The notes: a model not told the origin generated them from the letters alone. 64,000 bases of DNA from Herbaspirillum rhizosphaerae_A (GCF_046025915.1 NZ_JAQQFR010000018.1:1-64000); one strand, 5' to 3'. Positions 33,675 to 42,711 are shown, counted from the stretch's first letter. Translations and numbers: made by a program.

Positions 33675-34973
33675 ATGTCGAACGAACCCGTCAAGCAGCA
33701 CGAAGTCCCTTCCTACCTTACTCCGCATGGCATCGGCCCATGGGGTGATTATCTCGAACAAATCGACCGCGTTACCCCTTATCTGGGCTCGCTGGCGCGC
33801 TGGGTGGAAACCCTGAAGCGCCCGAAGCGTATGCTGATCGTGGACGTTCCTATCGAACGCGACGACGGCACCATCGCCCACTTCGAAGGCTATCGCGTGC
33901 AGCACAATACGTCGCGTGGTCCCGGCAAGGGTGGTGTGCGTTTTCACCAGGATGTGACACTGTCTGAAGTGATGGCGCTGTCGGCCTGGATGACGGTCAA
34001 GAACGCGGCAGTGAACGTGCCATACGGCGGTGCCAAAGGCGGTATCCGTGTTGATCCGAAAACGTTGTCGCGCGGCGAACTGCAGCGCATGACACGTCGC
34101 TACACCAGCGAAATCGGCATCATCATCGGACCGAACAAAGATATCCCCGCACCAGACGTCAATACCGATTCGCAGATCATGGCGTGGATGATGGATACCT
34201 ATTCCATGAACCAAGGCAGCACGTCATCGGGCGTTGTGACCGGCAAGCCGATCTCGCTCGGCGGTAGTCTGGGTCGTCATGAAGCGACGGGCCGCGGTGT
34301 ATTTGTGGTCGGTTGCGAAGCTGCTGCAAAGCGCAATCTTGATATCAAAGAGGCGCGCATTGCAGTGCAAGGTTTTGGTAACGTTGGCGGTATCGCTGCA
34401 CGTTTGTTTGCAGAGGCCGGCGCCAAGGTCGTTGCTGTGCAAGATCACATTACGACGGTGGTACGCGCTAGCGGTCTCGATGTGCCTGCACTGCAAGCCT
34501 ATGTTACGCAACATGGCAGCGTTCAAGGTTTTCCGGGCGGTGACGAAGTCAAAGACCGCGCCCAGTTTTGGGCGACCGATTGCGACATTCTGGTGCCTGC
34601 TGCACTCGAACAGCAAATCACGGTCAACAACGCGCCATCGATTCGCGCCAAGATCATTCTGGAAGGCGCTAACGGCCCGACCTCTCCGGCGGCCGACGAC
34701 ATCCTGACTGAAAAGGGTGTGCTGATCGTGCCTGACGTGATTGCCAATGCCGGCGGCGTGACCGTCAGTTACTTTGAATGGGTGCAGGATTTTTCGAGCT
34801 TCTTCTGGACTGAAGACGAAATCAATCTGCGCCTCACGCGCATCATGCGTGAAGCATTCGCAGCGGTTTGGCAACTGGCTGAAGATAAGAAGGTAACACT
34901 GCGTACCGCTGCATTCATCGTGGCATGTACTCGTGTGTTGCAAGCGCGTGAAATGCGCGGTCTCTATCCTTGA
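33675..34973 (+). CDS. gdhA: Glutamate dehydrogenase (Glu/Leu/Phe/Val family)
   Basis: Enzyme of 432 residues catalysing reversible glutamate deamination to 2-oxoglutarate and ammonia. The substrate motif PYGGAKGGIRVDP with the catalytic Lys and the nucleotide-binding GFGNVGG are present, as are the family's C-terminal helices. The start at 33675 (MSNEPVKQHEV) is preferred over 33648 because GGAG lies 11 bases before it. With the glutamate/aspartate importer downstream it forms an uptake-and-catabolism module. Confidence 0.93.
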   Translation: MSNEPVKQHEVPSYLTPHGIGPWGDYLEQIDRVTPYLGSLARWVETLKRPKRMLIVDVPIERDDGTIAHFEGYRVQHNTSRGPGKGGVRFHQDVTLSEVMALSAWMTVKNAAVNVPYGGAKGGIRVDPKTLSRGELQRMTRRYTSEIGIIIGPNKDIPAPDVNTDSQIMAWMMDTYSMNQGSTSSGVVTGKPISLGGSLGRHEATGRGVFVVGCEAAAKRNLDIKEARIAVQGFGNVGGIAARLFAEAGAKVVAVQDHITTVVRASGLDVPALQAYVTQHGSVQGFPGGDEVKDRAQFWATDCDILVPAALEQQITVNNAPSIRAKIILEGANGPTSPAADDILTEKGVLIVPDVIANAGGVTVSYFEWVQDFSSFFWTEDEINLRLTRIMREAFAAVWQLAEDKKVTLRTAAFIVACTRVLQAREMRGLYP

Positions 34974-35051
34974 TGCAGTCGGCAGTCGGCAGTCTGCAAC
35001 TGGCAAGTAAAAATAAGTAGCTAAGTAGTTGAAGTAAGCAGTCGCAACAAG

Positions 35052-35092
35052 CGTCGACAGAGAAGATAAAAAATTAACATTCTCTGTCGACG
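35052..35092. repeat. 13-bp perfect inverted repeat with AT-rich loop
   Basis: CGTCGACAGAGAA (35052-35064) and TTCTCTGTCGACG (35080-35092) flank a 15-base AT-rich centre. No T-run follows. It lies 79 bases after gdhA. Confidence 0.75.
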
Positions 35093-35116
35093 AAAATAGA
35101 AAGAATAAATGACGGT

Positions 35117-35134
35117 ATGCAGGCGTGCCTGCAT
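35117..35134. repeat. 18-bp palindrome
   Basis: ATGCAGGC (35117-35124), two bases, then GCCTGCAT (35127-35134); operator-like in form. Confidence 0.6.
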
Positions 35135-35144
35135 CGGTCTGACG

Positions 35145-35186
35145 AAAAATGCGAAAAGCGCGCTTGCGTTTTCATCGCATTTTTTG
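35145..35186. terminator. Terminator-like hairpin after gdhA
   Basis: AAAAATGCG (35145-35153) pairs with CGCATTTTT (35176-35184), with an inner AAAA..TTTT stem; a T-run ends at 35185. It is the best candidate terminator for gdhA. The rest of 34974-35535 holds no supported gene. Confidence 0.6.
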
Positions 35187-35477
35187 CGCATGCCGTGACC
35201 GTTTGATTTGTGCGTAAGGAGGAGACGTCTACGCCCAACATTCGAAACATGCCGATGACGGTGTCGTCGGCGCGAGCACCTTTGCGTTTGCTGCAAAGCG
35301 GTCTGCGCACCCATTGCGCGGAGGCTTTTGCAATGTCTATCGAAAGCGGCAAAAACATTCCTTTTGAAAATCGTTACGTGCACGCAATCGCGTTGTGGCA
35401 TGCGTCCTGTCGGGCCTCAACTGCACGATAAGGCCGCGAATTACGCTGTTGATTGCAGGATTGCTTACTTGGTTTTC

Positions 35478-35493
35478 TGGCATGATACTTGCT
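35478..35493 (+). promoter_or_regulatory. Sigma-54 (RpoN) promoter of the glutamate importer
   Basis: TGGCATGATACTTGCT matches the -24/-12 consensus (TGGCAC-N5-TTGC), with the GG (35479-35480) and GC (35491-35492) at the required 10-base spacing. Start of transcription would be near 35504, 32 bases before the first binding-protein gene. This links the operon to nitrogen or C4-dicarboxylate control through an enhancer-binding activator. Confidence 0.75.
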
Positions 35494-35535
35494 CATTAAA
35501 CTTCTCCGGTCGTAAGGCCGGCATGCGAGTCGTCA

Positions 35536-36450
35536 ATGGCAAACAGATCGATCAGGCAAGTATTGCGTTGTTGGGCTGTCATCGCTTGGAGTTTCGGTGT
35601 CAGCATGTCGTCGCAGGCACATGCGGAAGGAACGCTTGAGAAAATAAAGCGTACCAACACGTTTGTCATTGCCTATTTGAACGGAACGATGCCGTTTGCG
35701 TTTTTGAATGACGACAAGCAGGTGACAGGTTATACGATTGATCTGTGTCGGAAAATTGCGGAAGGAATTCGAAAGGATTTCAAATTGCCGCAGTTGCAGG
35801 TGCAGTTCATGGAAGTGGATACGGTGACGCGTTTTATCGCACTTGATCAGGGCAAGGCGGATCTGGAGTGCAGCACGTCGACGAACAATGCTGAGCGCCG
35901 GAAGATTGCAACCTTTACCGTGCCGCATTTTTTTGCTTCAGTGCGCATGTTGGTGAAGGCCAGCTCGGGAATTCGCAACTGGGAAGACCTGCGTGGCAAG
36001 ACCGTAGTGGTGCCACGTAATACACCGATGGTGAAGCAGATTGATGAGCGCAGCAATATCCGCTCTCTCGGCATCAAGATCGTGGAGGTGGCTTATAACG
36101 AAGAGGCCTTCAACAGTCTCGAGAAGGGCATGGCGGATGCCTTCGTGATGGAAGACGTGTTGTTGCGCAGGTATCTGTTGTCGGTGCCGCATCCTGAGCG
36201 TTACGCAGTTGTCGGCGATTCGCTCTCGCTGGAACCCTACGGCATCATGTTGCATAAGGGGGATCCGGAGTTCAAGCGGTACGTGGATTTGCAGATGGTG
36301 AAGATTATTCGGTCCGGGGATATTTTCAAGATTTATGATCGCTGGTTCACCAAACCGATCAGCGACACGATCCCCGCGATGGGCATGCCGATGGGGTATC
36401 TGCTGCGCGATACGTTGCGCTACCCGACGGACAAGGTTGCTGATGAGTGA
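35536..36450 (+). CDS. Glutamate/aspartate ABC transporter binding protein (first copy)
   Basis: Periplasmic SBP_bac_3 protein, 304 residues, with a signal peptide ending SSQAHA near residue 30. GltI-type features are GYTIDLCRKIAEGI, STSTNNAERRK (carboxylate-binding Arg) and ADAFVMEDVLL, which keeps acidic residues at the ammonium site. It is only moderately similar to the second copy, so the two are old paralogues and may have different specificities or expression. It is the only gene with a sigma-54 promoter close in front. Confidence 0.85.
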   Translation: MANRSIRQVLRCWAVIAWSFGVSMSSQAHAEGTLEKIKRTNTFVIAYLNGTMPFAFLNDDKQVTGYTIDLCRKIAEGIRKDFKLPQLQVQFMEVDTVTRFIALDQGKADLECSTSTNNAERRKIATFTVPHFFASVRMLVKASSGIRNWEDLRGKTVVVPRNTPMVKQIDERSNIRSLGIKIVEVAYNEEAFNSLEKGMADAFVMEDVLLRRYLLSVPHPERYAVVGDSLSLEPYGIMLHKGDPEFKRYVDLQMVKIIRSGDIFKIYDRWFTKPISDTIPAMGMPMGYLLRDTLRYPTDKVADE

Positions 36451-36622
36451 ATTTGGCGGAATTTCGGCATGAAATCATGTTTTTTGAGCCGCATCCTGCA
36501 GTGCAGGAAGGTTTTTCAAAACTAAGGTAATTTAAAGGCAAAATAGCCTCTTTTCAGGAATGAAGACTATTTTTGAAGAATGGCTTTTGGTACACTACGT
36601 AAAAATTTTTCCAGGAGGTCAC

Positions 36623-37570
36623 ATGAAGTTATTAAAGCTAGCAGGGGTATTGGTTGGGGCAAGTGTATTGATGGGCTCGGTTCACGCTGAAGAGTTCACC
36701 GGTCGTCTGAAGAAGATCAAAGAAACCGGCACGCTGACACTGGGTGTGCGCGACGCATCGATCCCGTTTTCCTACCTCGATGACAAGCAATCGTATCAAG
36801 GTTATTCGATCGACCTGTGCCTGAAGGCGGCAACAGCGATCCAGAAGAAGCTAGGCCTGACTTCGCTGAACGTGAAGATGGTTCCTGTGACTTCGGCAAC
36901 CCGTATTCCACTGATCGCCAACGGCACAACCGACATCTCTTGCGATTCGGCTACCAACAACATGGAACGTCAAAAGCAAGTTGCTTTCGCCGTCACCGAG
37001 TTCGTTACAGCTAACCGCTTCCTGACAAAGAAGGCCGCTAACCTGAAGACTCTGGACGACCTGAAGGGCAAGACCATCGTGTCGACCTCCGGTACTTCCA
37101 ACCTGAAGCAAATCACTACGCTGAACACTGAGCGCAACCTGGGTATGAACATCCTGGCCGCCAAGGACCACGCCGAAGCTTTCCTGATGGTTGAAACCGG
37201 CCGTGCAGTCGCGTTCGTGATGGACGATATTCTGTTGTCTTCGCTGGCTGCCAACTCCAAGGCGCCTGGCGACTACGTCGTTTCCAGCGAAGCGCTGTCG
37301 GTTGAGCCATATGGCCTGATCCTGCCATTGGGCGACACAGCCTTCAAGAAGGTGGTCGACGATGCGATGATCAACGTCTACAAGGGCGACGACATCAAGA
37401 AGATCTATGCCAAGTGGTTCCAATCGCCTATCCCACCGAAGGGCGTCAACCTGAACGTGCCGATGAGCCCGCAACTGCAAGCTGTTTTTGCCAAGCCTAC
37501 CGATTCCGGCGAACCATCTGCTTACGCAGCTGTGCCAGAAGCGCAAAAGCAATCTTCGAAGAAGAAATAA
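36623..37570 (+). CDS. gltI: Glutamate/aspartate ABC transporter binding protein GltI
   Basis: Periplasmic binding protein, 315 residues, signal peptide MKLLKLAGVLVGASVLMGS with cleavage after VHA near residue 22. The motifs GYSIDLCLKAATAI, CDSATNNMERQK and VAFVMDDILL are typical of GltI. Translation starts at 36623 behind a near-perfect AGGAGG. A Rho-independent terminator follows, which would make this protein far more abundant than the permeases, as usual for binding proteins. Confidence 0.9.
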   Translation: MKLLKLAGVLVGASVLMGSVHAEEFTGRLKKIKETGTLTLGVRDASIPFSYLDDKQSYQGYSIDLCLKAATAIQKKLGLTSLNVKMVPVTSATRIPLIANGTTDISCDSATNNMERQKQVAFAVTEFVTANRFLTKKAANLKTLDDLKGKTIVSTSGTSNLKQITTLNTERNLGMNILAAKDHAEAFLMVETGRAVAFVMDDILLSSLAANSKAPGDYVVSSEALSVEPYGLILPLGDTAFKKVVDDAMINVYKGDDIKKIYAKWFQSPIPPKGVNLNVPMSPQLQAVFAKPTDSGEPSAYAAVPEAQKQSSKKK

Positions 37571-37612
37571 GGCAAAAACGCAGCATTTGATTGCTGTGTA
37601 GCATGAAAAACG

Positions 37613-37641
37613 AAACGGGGGAGTTGTCCCCCGTTTTGTTT
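37613..37641 (+). terminator. Attenuating terminator between gltI and gltJ
   Basis: AAACGGGGGA (37613-37622) pairs with TCCCCCGTTT (37627-37636), loop GTTG, then TTTTGTTT. Partial readthrough would set binding protein to permease ratio. Confidence 0.88.
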
Positions 37642-37781
37642 AAGTTGGCGAAGAAAGCAAGACCTGCTCAGAACAGCCGTTTTTTACCTTCATGTAAAAC
37701 CGGCGCAGGCCGCCTGGGAATGTCGTGGCAATGCGGCATTCTTGATCGCAAACGAGTCGAGACGAGAAGACGAGGGCATCT

Positions 37782-38531
37782 ATGCATTACAACTGGAACT
37801 GGGGCATATTCTGGGAGCAGTCTCCCGATGGCATCCCCTACATCGATACATTACTGATCGGCCTGAAATGGACCATCGCCACGGCCGTACTGGCCTGGAT
37901 CATGGCACTGGTTCTCGGCACGATCGTCGGTACTATCCGTACCACTCAGAAACCATGGGCCGTTCGCATCGCCAACGGCTACGTTGAGCTGTTCCGCAAT
38001 ATTCCGCTGCTGGTCCAGATGTTTCTCTGGTACTTCGTGATGCCGGAAGTGGTGCCTGCCGCCTTGGGCGACTGGCTCAAGAGTCTGCCGCAAGCATCGT
38101 TTGTTACAGCGTTCCTGGCGTTGGGATTCTTTACTTCCTCACGCGTCGCAGTGCAAGTCAGCACCGGTATCAACGCCTTGCCGCGCGGTCAGCGCATGGC
38201 CGGCGCCGCATTGGGTCTGACGCCCGTACAGACGTATCGTTACGTGCTGCTGCCAATGGCATTCCGCATCATCATCCCGGCATTGACCAACGAGTTCGCA
38301 GCGATCATCAAGAACAGTTCGGTGGCGTTGACCATCGGTCTGGTGGAGCTGACGGCGGCAACGTACTCGATGCGCGAATTCACATTTCAGACGTTTGAAT
38401 CGCTGACCGGGGCCACTGTCATTTACATCATCATTTCCGTTATTGCGCTGCTGATGGCGCGCATTCTGGAGAAAGTTACCGCCGTGCCAGGCTACATCAC
38501 GACCGGCAGCTCCAGTACGGGAGGACATTAA
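37782..38531 (+). CDS. gltJ: Glutamate/aspartate ABC transporter permease GltJ
   Basis: Inner-membrane permease of 249 residues with the GltJ N-terminus (MHYNWNWGIFWEQSPDG), about five helices and the EAA loop (RMAGAALGLTPVQTYRYVLLPMA). It pairs with GltK, which begins three bases after its stop. Confidence 0.92.
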   Translation: MHYNWNWGIFWEQSPDGIPYIDTLLIGLKWTIATAVLAWIMALVLGTIVGTIRTTQKPWAVRIANGYVELFRNIPLLVQMFLWYFVMPEVVPAALGDWLKSLPQASFVTAFLALGFFTSSRVAVQVSTGINALPRGQRMAGAALGLTPVQTYRYVLLPMAFRIIIPALTNEFAAIIKNSSVALTIGLVELTAATYSMREFTFQTFESLTGATVIYIIISVIALLMARILEKVTAVPGYITTGSSSTGGH

Positions 38532-38534
38532 ACT

Positions 38535-39230
38535 ATGTTTTCTAATTTCGACTTCGATATTATTCAGCGTTCGTGGTTCTACCTGATCACGACCGGCCTC
38601 AAGTTCACGCTGGTGCTGACGGTGTCGGCAATGGTTGGCGGCGTTATCATCGGTACCTTGCTGGCGATGATGCGTTTGTCCAGTAACAAGCCGCTGGCGT
38701 TCGCTGCGACGACCTATGTCAATCTGATCCGTTCGGTGCCGCTGGTGCTGGTGATTTTCTGGTTCTATTTCCTGGTGCCGTTCATCGGCGCCTGGATAAT
38801 CGGCGCCAGCGAACCAATCCAGGTCGGCGCGTTTCAGTCGGCGCTGATTACCTTCATCTTGTTTGAAGCTGCGTACTACTGTGAAATCATGCGTTCGGGT
38901 ATTCAGTCGATTCCGCGCGGCCAGGTCTTTGCCGGCTACGCAATCGGCATGAACTACTGGCAAATGATGGGTAACGTGGTGTTGCCGCAGGCTTTCCGCA
39001 ACGTGACGCCGATTCTGCTGACGCAGACTATCGTGCTGTTTCAGGACGTTTCGCTCGTCTACGTGCTGGGCTCGGTGCCAGACTTCGTGACGAGTGCGTC
39101 CAAGATCGCCCAGCGCGACGGTCGTCTGGTGGAAATGTACATGTTCGTCGCCGTGGTCTACTTTGTGCTCAGTTTTGCGCTGTCGCAATTTGTGAAGCGC
39201 TTCCAGCACAAGATCGCCATCATTCGCTAA
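38535..39230 (+). CDS. gltK: Glutamate/aspartate ABC transporter permease GltK
   Basis: Permease of 231 residues with the EAA loop around FAGYAIGMNYWQMMGNVVL. It follows gltJ directly and is 72 bases before the ATPase gene. Confidence 0.92.
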   Translation: MFSNFDFDIIQRSWFYLITTGLKFTLVLTVSAMVGGVIIGTLLAMMRLSSNKPLAFAATTYVNLIRSVPLVLVIFWFYFLVPFIGAWIIGASEPIQVGAFQSALITFILFEAAYYCEIMRSGIQSIPRGQVFAGYAIGMNYWQMMGNVVLPQAFRNVTPILLTQTIVLFQDVSLVYVLGSVPDFVTSASKIAQRDGRLVEMYMFVAVVYFVLSFALSQFVKRFQHKIAIIR

Positions 39231-39302
39231 CCGACACAGGCCGGCCAGCACCTATCAGATGAGTGGCCGGCTGATACCGTATTCAGGAATTAGGAGAAAT
39301 AA

Positions 39303-40031
39303 ATGATTGAACTCAATAACGTCAGCAAGTGGTACGGCAGCTTCCAGGTTCTGACCGATTGCACCACCAGCGTCGCCAAGGGCGATGTGGTTGTGGTCTG
39401 CGGTCCTTCGGGTTCGGGCAAGTCGACGCTGATCAAGACCGTCAACGGCCTGGAGCCGTTCCAAAAGGGCGATATCACCGTCGACGGTGTGTCGGTCGGC
39501 AATCCAAAGACCAATCTGTCGAAGCTGCGCGCGCGCATCGGCATGGTGTTTCAGAACTTTGAACTGTTTCCGCATCTGTCGATTCGCGAAAACCTGACCA
39601 TCGGGCAAGTTAAGGTGCTGGGGCGCAGTGTTTCAGAAGCGACTGAAAAGGGGCTGAAGTATCTGGACCGCGTCGGCCTGATCGCGCAAAAAGACAAGTT
39701 CCCGGGTCAATTGTCAGGTGGTCAGCAACAGCGTGTGGCGATTGCCCGCGCGCTGTCGATGGACCCGATCGCGATGCTGTTCGATGAACCGACATCGGCG
39801 CTTGATCCGGAAATGATCAATGAAGTGCTGGACGTTATGGTTGGCCTGGCGCAAGAAGGCATGACCATGATGGTCGTGACTCACGAAATGGGCTTTGCGC
39901 GCAAGGTTGCCAACCGTGTGATCTTCATGGACAAGGGTTTGATCGTGGAAGATTGCAAGAAGGACGACTTCTTCGGTTCGCCACGTTCGGAACGCGCTCG
40001 CGACTTCCTGGCCAAGATCATCACGCACTAA
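39303..40031 (+). CDS. gltL: Glutamate/aspartate ABC transporter ATPase GltL
   Basis: PAAT-type ATPase, 242 residues: Walker A GPSGSGKST, signature LSGGQQQRVAIARAL, Walker B MLFDEPTSALD, H-loop VTHEM. RBS TAGGAGAAATAA precedes the ATG. It is the last gene of the importer operon. Confidence 0.93.
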   Translation: MIELNNVSKWYGSFQVLTDCTTSVAKGDVVVVCGPSGSGKSTLIKTVNGLEPFQKGDITVDGVSVGNPKTNLSKLRARIGMVFQNFELFPHLSIRENLTIGQVKVLGRSVSEATEKGLKYLDRVGLIAQKDKFPGQLSGGQQQRVAIARALSMDPIAMLFDEPTSALDPEMINEVLDVMVGLAQEGMTMMVVTHEMGFARKVANRVIFMDKGLIVEDCKKDDFFGSPRSERARDFLAKIITH

Positions 40032-40097
40032 GACGCCGATGCTGCCGCATCCGAAGCGGGTTTTCTGCGCTTCGATCCGGCAAATTCAGTCGTTCAA

Positions 40098-40138
40098 CAA
40101 AAACCGCCCGGCGCATGCCGCGGCGGTTTTTGTTTTTT
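40098..40138 (+). terminator. Rho-independent terminator after gltL
   Basis: CAAAAACCGCC (40098-40108) pairs with GGCGGTTTTTG (40122-40132), followed by TTTTTT. Confidence 0.9.
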
Positions 40139-40259
40139 AAGGCCTATGTTTGAGGGTAGGGATTTGACGTGCCGCAATTCGGAGGCGGCGGCCCTTGCGG
40201 TAAAATAGCGGGATTGCGTGCACTTGGCACGAGCATTAATTCAGAGGAAGAGAAGAGCG

Positions 40260-41294
40260 ATGAGCGACGTAGTGACCATTACCCGTCCGGACGACTGGCA
40301 TTTGCATTTGCGCGACGGCGCGACCCTGGCAAGCGTATTGCCGCATACCGCTCATCAATTCGCGCGCGCGATCATCATGCCGAACCTGAAACCGCCGGTC
40401 ACCACGACCGAGCAGGCGAGTGCCTACCGCGACCGCATTCTGGCCGCGCTGCCTGCCGGCGTGAAGTTCGAGCCGCTGATGGTGCTCTACCTCACCGACA
40501 AGACGCCACCGGAAGAAATCCGCAAGGCCAAGGCGAGCGGTTTCGTGAAGGCGGTCAAGCTGTATCCGGCCGGCGCCACTACCAATTCCGATGCAGGCGT
40601 GACAGACCTTCGCAACTGCTACAAGACGCTGGAAGTCTTGCAGGAACTCGGCATGCCTTTCCTGGTGCACGGTGAAGTCACCGATCCGGCGATCGACATT
40701 TTCGATCGCGAAGCTGTTTTTATCGATCGCGTCATGACGCCATTGCGCAAGGATATGCCTGAGTTGAAGGTCGTCTTCGAACATATCACCACCAAGGATG
40801 CCGCTGACTATGTCATGGCTTCTGAGGGACCTACAGCGGCGACGATTACCGCACATCACTTGCTGTACAACCGCAATGAAATTTTCAAAGGCGGTATCCG
40901 TCCTCACTATTACTGCCTGCCGGTTCTGAAGCGCGAGACACATCGCCAGGCGTTGGTCGCCGCGGCAATTTCGGGCAGCGACAAGTTCTTCCTCGGTACG
41001 GATTCTGCGCCGCACGCCAAGGGTTTGAAAGAGCATGCCTGCGGTTGCGCAGGTTGCTACACTGCGCTGCACGCATTGGAGTTGTATGTGCAAGCCTTCG
41101 ATCAGGCGGGTGCGTTGGACAAGCTCGAAGCTTTTGCCAGCTTCAACGGCCCTGCCTTCTACAATCTGCCGCGCAATGAAGGAACCGTAACCTTGCGCCG
41201 CGAGAACTGGACCATTCCGGCGGAACTGCCGATGGGCGATGCAACGGTTGTCCCGCTGAATGGCGGTGAGACAATCAGCTGGAAAATGGCCTGA
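40260..41294 (+). CDS. pyrC: Dihydroorotase (PyrC)
   Basis: Class II dihydroorotase, 344 residues, third step of pyrimidine synthesis. The zinc motif WHLHLRDG (His14, His16), the carboxylated Lys region GFVKAVKLYPAGATTNSD, HGE and FLGTDSAPHAKG are intact. The start at 40260 is behind a purine-rich AGAGGAAGAG; the frame open to 40218 is not needed. Confidence 0.94.
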   Translation: MSDVVTITRPDDWHLHLRDGATLASVLPHTAHQFARAIIMPNLKPPVTTTEQASAYRDRILAALPAGVKFEPLMVLYLTDKTPPEEIRKAKASGFVKAVKLYPAGATTNSDAGVTDLRNCYKTLEVLQELGMPFLVHGEVTDPAIDIFDREAVFIDRVMTPLRKDMPELKVVFEHITTKDAADYVMASEGPTAATITAHHLLYNRNEIFKGGIRPHYYCLPVLKRETHRQALVAAAISGSDKFFLGTDSAPHAKGLKEHACGCAGCYTALHALELYVQAFDQAGALDKLEAFASFNGPAFYNLPRNEGTVTLRRENWTIPAELPMGDATVVPLNGGETISWKMA

Positions 41295-41348
41295 ACGGCA
41301 CCGCTGTTCTTGTCTGCGCAGGATTAATTTTTACTGGGATCTGTATCC

Positions 41349-41975
41349 ATGCAATTCGTTGACCAACTGATTACTGATCTGGACAAGGCCTTGCGCGTGG
41401 TCAGCGGCGTGGTGGCTTCATCACGTCCGAATCCTGCGGCCCAGATCGGCGACTCGGCCATGAGCGATGCAGAAAAACTGCACAGTGCAGGTCTGATGCG
41501 GGTCAATCATGTCGGGGAAGTGTGCGCGCAAGCTTTGTATGATGCGCAAGGTCGCTTTGCTCAGGCGCAGGCACTGAAGCAGCAGTTTGCGCATGCAGGT
41601 ATCGAAGAGGAAGACCATCTGGCCTGGACTGCCGAACGCCTGCGTGAGCTCGGTTCGCACACCAGTCTGCTCAATCCCTTGTGGTACGTGGGCTCGTATG
41701 TGCTCGGTACGATCGCTGCACGTGTCGGCGATGCACGCAATCTTGGCTTCGTCGCCGAGACCGAGCGTCAGGTCGAGCTGCATCTCATCAGTCATCTGGA
41801 AAAGCTGCCGCCGCAAGACGCCAAATCACGCGCCATCGTCGATCAGATGCGCAAGGACGAAGTGGAGCATGGTAAGGCCGCAAAGGCTTTGGGGGCGGCT
41901 GAGATGCCGGCGCCAATTCGCGGTGTCATGAAAATAATGTCCAAGGTCATGACAACGGTGGCTTACCGCATATAA
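41349..41975 (+). CDS. coq7: Demethoxyubiquinone hydroxylase (2-polyprenyl-3-methyl-6-methoxy-1,4-benzoquinol hydroxylase)
   Basis: Di-iron hydroxylase of 208 residues in ubiquinone synthesis, membrane-associated. Carboxylate and His iron ligands are visible in NHVGEVCAQ, EEEDHLAW and DEVEHGKAA. Followed by a terminator. Confidence 0.93.
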   Translation: MQFVDQLITDLDKALRVVSGVVASSRPNPAAQIGDSAMSDAEKLHSAGLMRVNHVGEVCAQALYDAQGRFAQAQALKQQFAHAGIEEEDHLAWTAERLRELGSHTSLLNPLWYVGSYVLGTIAARVGDARNLGFVAETERQVELHLISHLEKLPPQDAKSRAIVDQMRKDEVEHGKAAKALGAAEMPAPIRGVMKIMSKVMTTVAYRI

Positions 41976-41977
41976 AA

Positions 41978-42007
41978 AAACAGGGCGCGAAGCCCTGTTT
42001 TGTTTTG
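41978..42007 (+). terminator. Rho-independent terminator after coq7
   Basis: AAACAGGGC (41978-41986) pairs with GCCCTGTTT (41992-42000), followed by TTGTTTTG. Confidence 0.9.
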
Positions 42008-42025
42008 AGTCCGTCATTTCGCTCA

Positions 42026-42060
42026 TTGCTGCAATTGCATAGATTGCACAATTGCAGCAA
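42026..42060. repeat. 12-bp perfect inverted repeat
   Basis: TTGCTGCAATTG (42026-42037) and CAATTGCAGCAA (42049-42060) lie between the convergent coq7 and OsmC genes, without a T-run; possibly a weak terminator for the minus strand. Confidence 0.65.
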
Positions 42061-42079
42061 AAGGCGAGGGCGCAGGCAG

Positions 42080-42535
42080 TTATTGCTGTGCCTGAACCTG
42101 TACTTCATCGCTCAGATCATCCACGATCTCAAACGAGTGTGTCATTTCAGCAGTTTTTTCCAGCATGATCGAGGCCGAGCAATATTTGTCGTGCGACAAC
42201 TTGATGGCGCGTTCGACAACATTAGGCTTCAGATTGCGGCCGCGTACCGTGAAGTGGAAATGGATCTTGGTAAAGACTTTGGGATCCTGTTCCGCGCGTT
42301 CCGACTTCAGTGTCACTTCGCAGCCGCGAATATCCTGGCCACTTTTGCGCAAAATCACCACCACGTCATAAGCCGTGCAGCCGCCGGTGCCGAGCAATAC
42401 CACTTCCATCGGGCGCGGTGCCAGGTTGCGACCGCCGCCATCCGGGGCGCCATCCATCGCCACTACGTGGCCTGAGCCGGTTTCAGCCAAGAAGGTCATG
42501 CCGGAAAGGCCGGTCCAGCGTACTGTGCATTCCAT
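42080..42535 (-). CDS. OsmC family protein
   Basis: OsmC/Ohr-fold protein of 151 residues. The two reactive-cysteine positions are Cys53 (GTGGCTAYDVV) and Cys119 (HDKYCSASIM), so a thiol peroxidase role is possible. The sequence groups with the YhfA-like OsmC branch rather than Ohr. Single-gene unit, transcribed towards coq7. Confidence 0.88.
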   Translation of the reverse strand: MECTVRWTGLSGMTFLAETGSGHVVAMDGAPDGGGRNLAPRPMEVVLLGTGGCTAYDVVVILRKSGQDIRGCEVTLKSERAEQDPKVFTKIHFHFTVRGRNLKPNVVERAIKLSHDKYCSASIMLEKTAEMTHSFEIVDDLSDEVQVQAQQ

Positions 42536-42711
42536 GTGCGTTCTCGCAGGGTAATTAGAGGGAGGCGGCTATTGTAGCTTTTTCGGGAAATGTGGTTTGC
42601 ATCTCATGGATGCGAGACATAGTGAAATAGGCAAAAAAATGCATATTGCAAAGCAGCAAAATACTTACTTTTCCTTAATTTTTAAATACTCTATATAGGG
42701 GAAATTAAATC

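Noticed and set aside
35021..35401. Minus-strand ORFs in the gap before the glutamate importer
   Set aside because: No RBS, no recognisable domain, and they run through the terminator-like hairpin and palindromes.
40141..40206. Promoter of pyrC from TTGACG (40164) and TAAAAT (40201)
   Set aside because: The spacing is 31 bases, too long for a sigma-70 promoter, and no better -35 was found.
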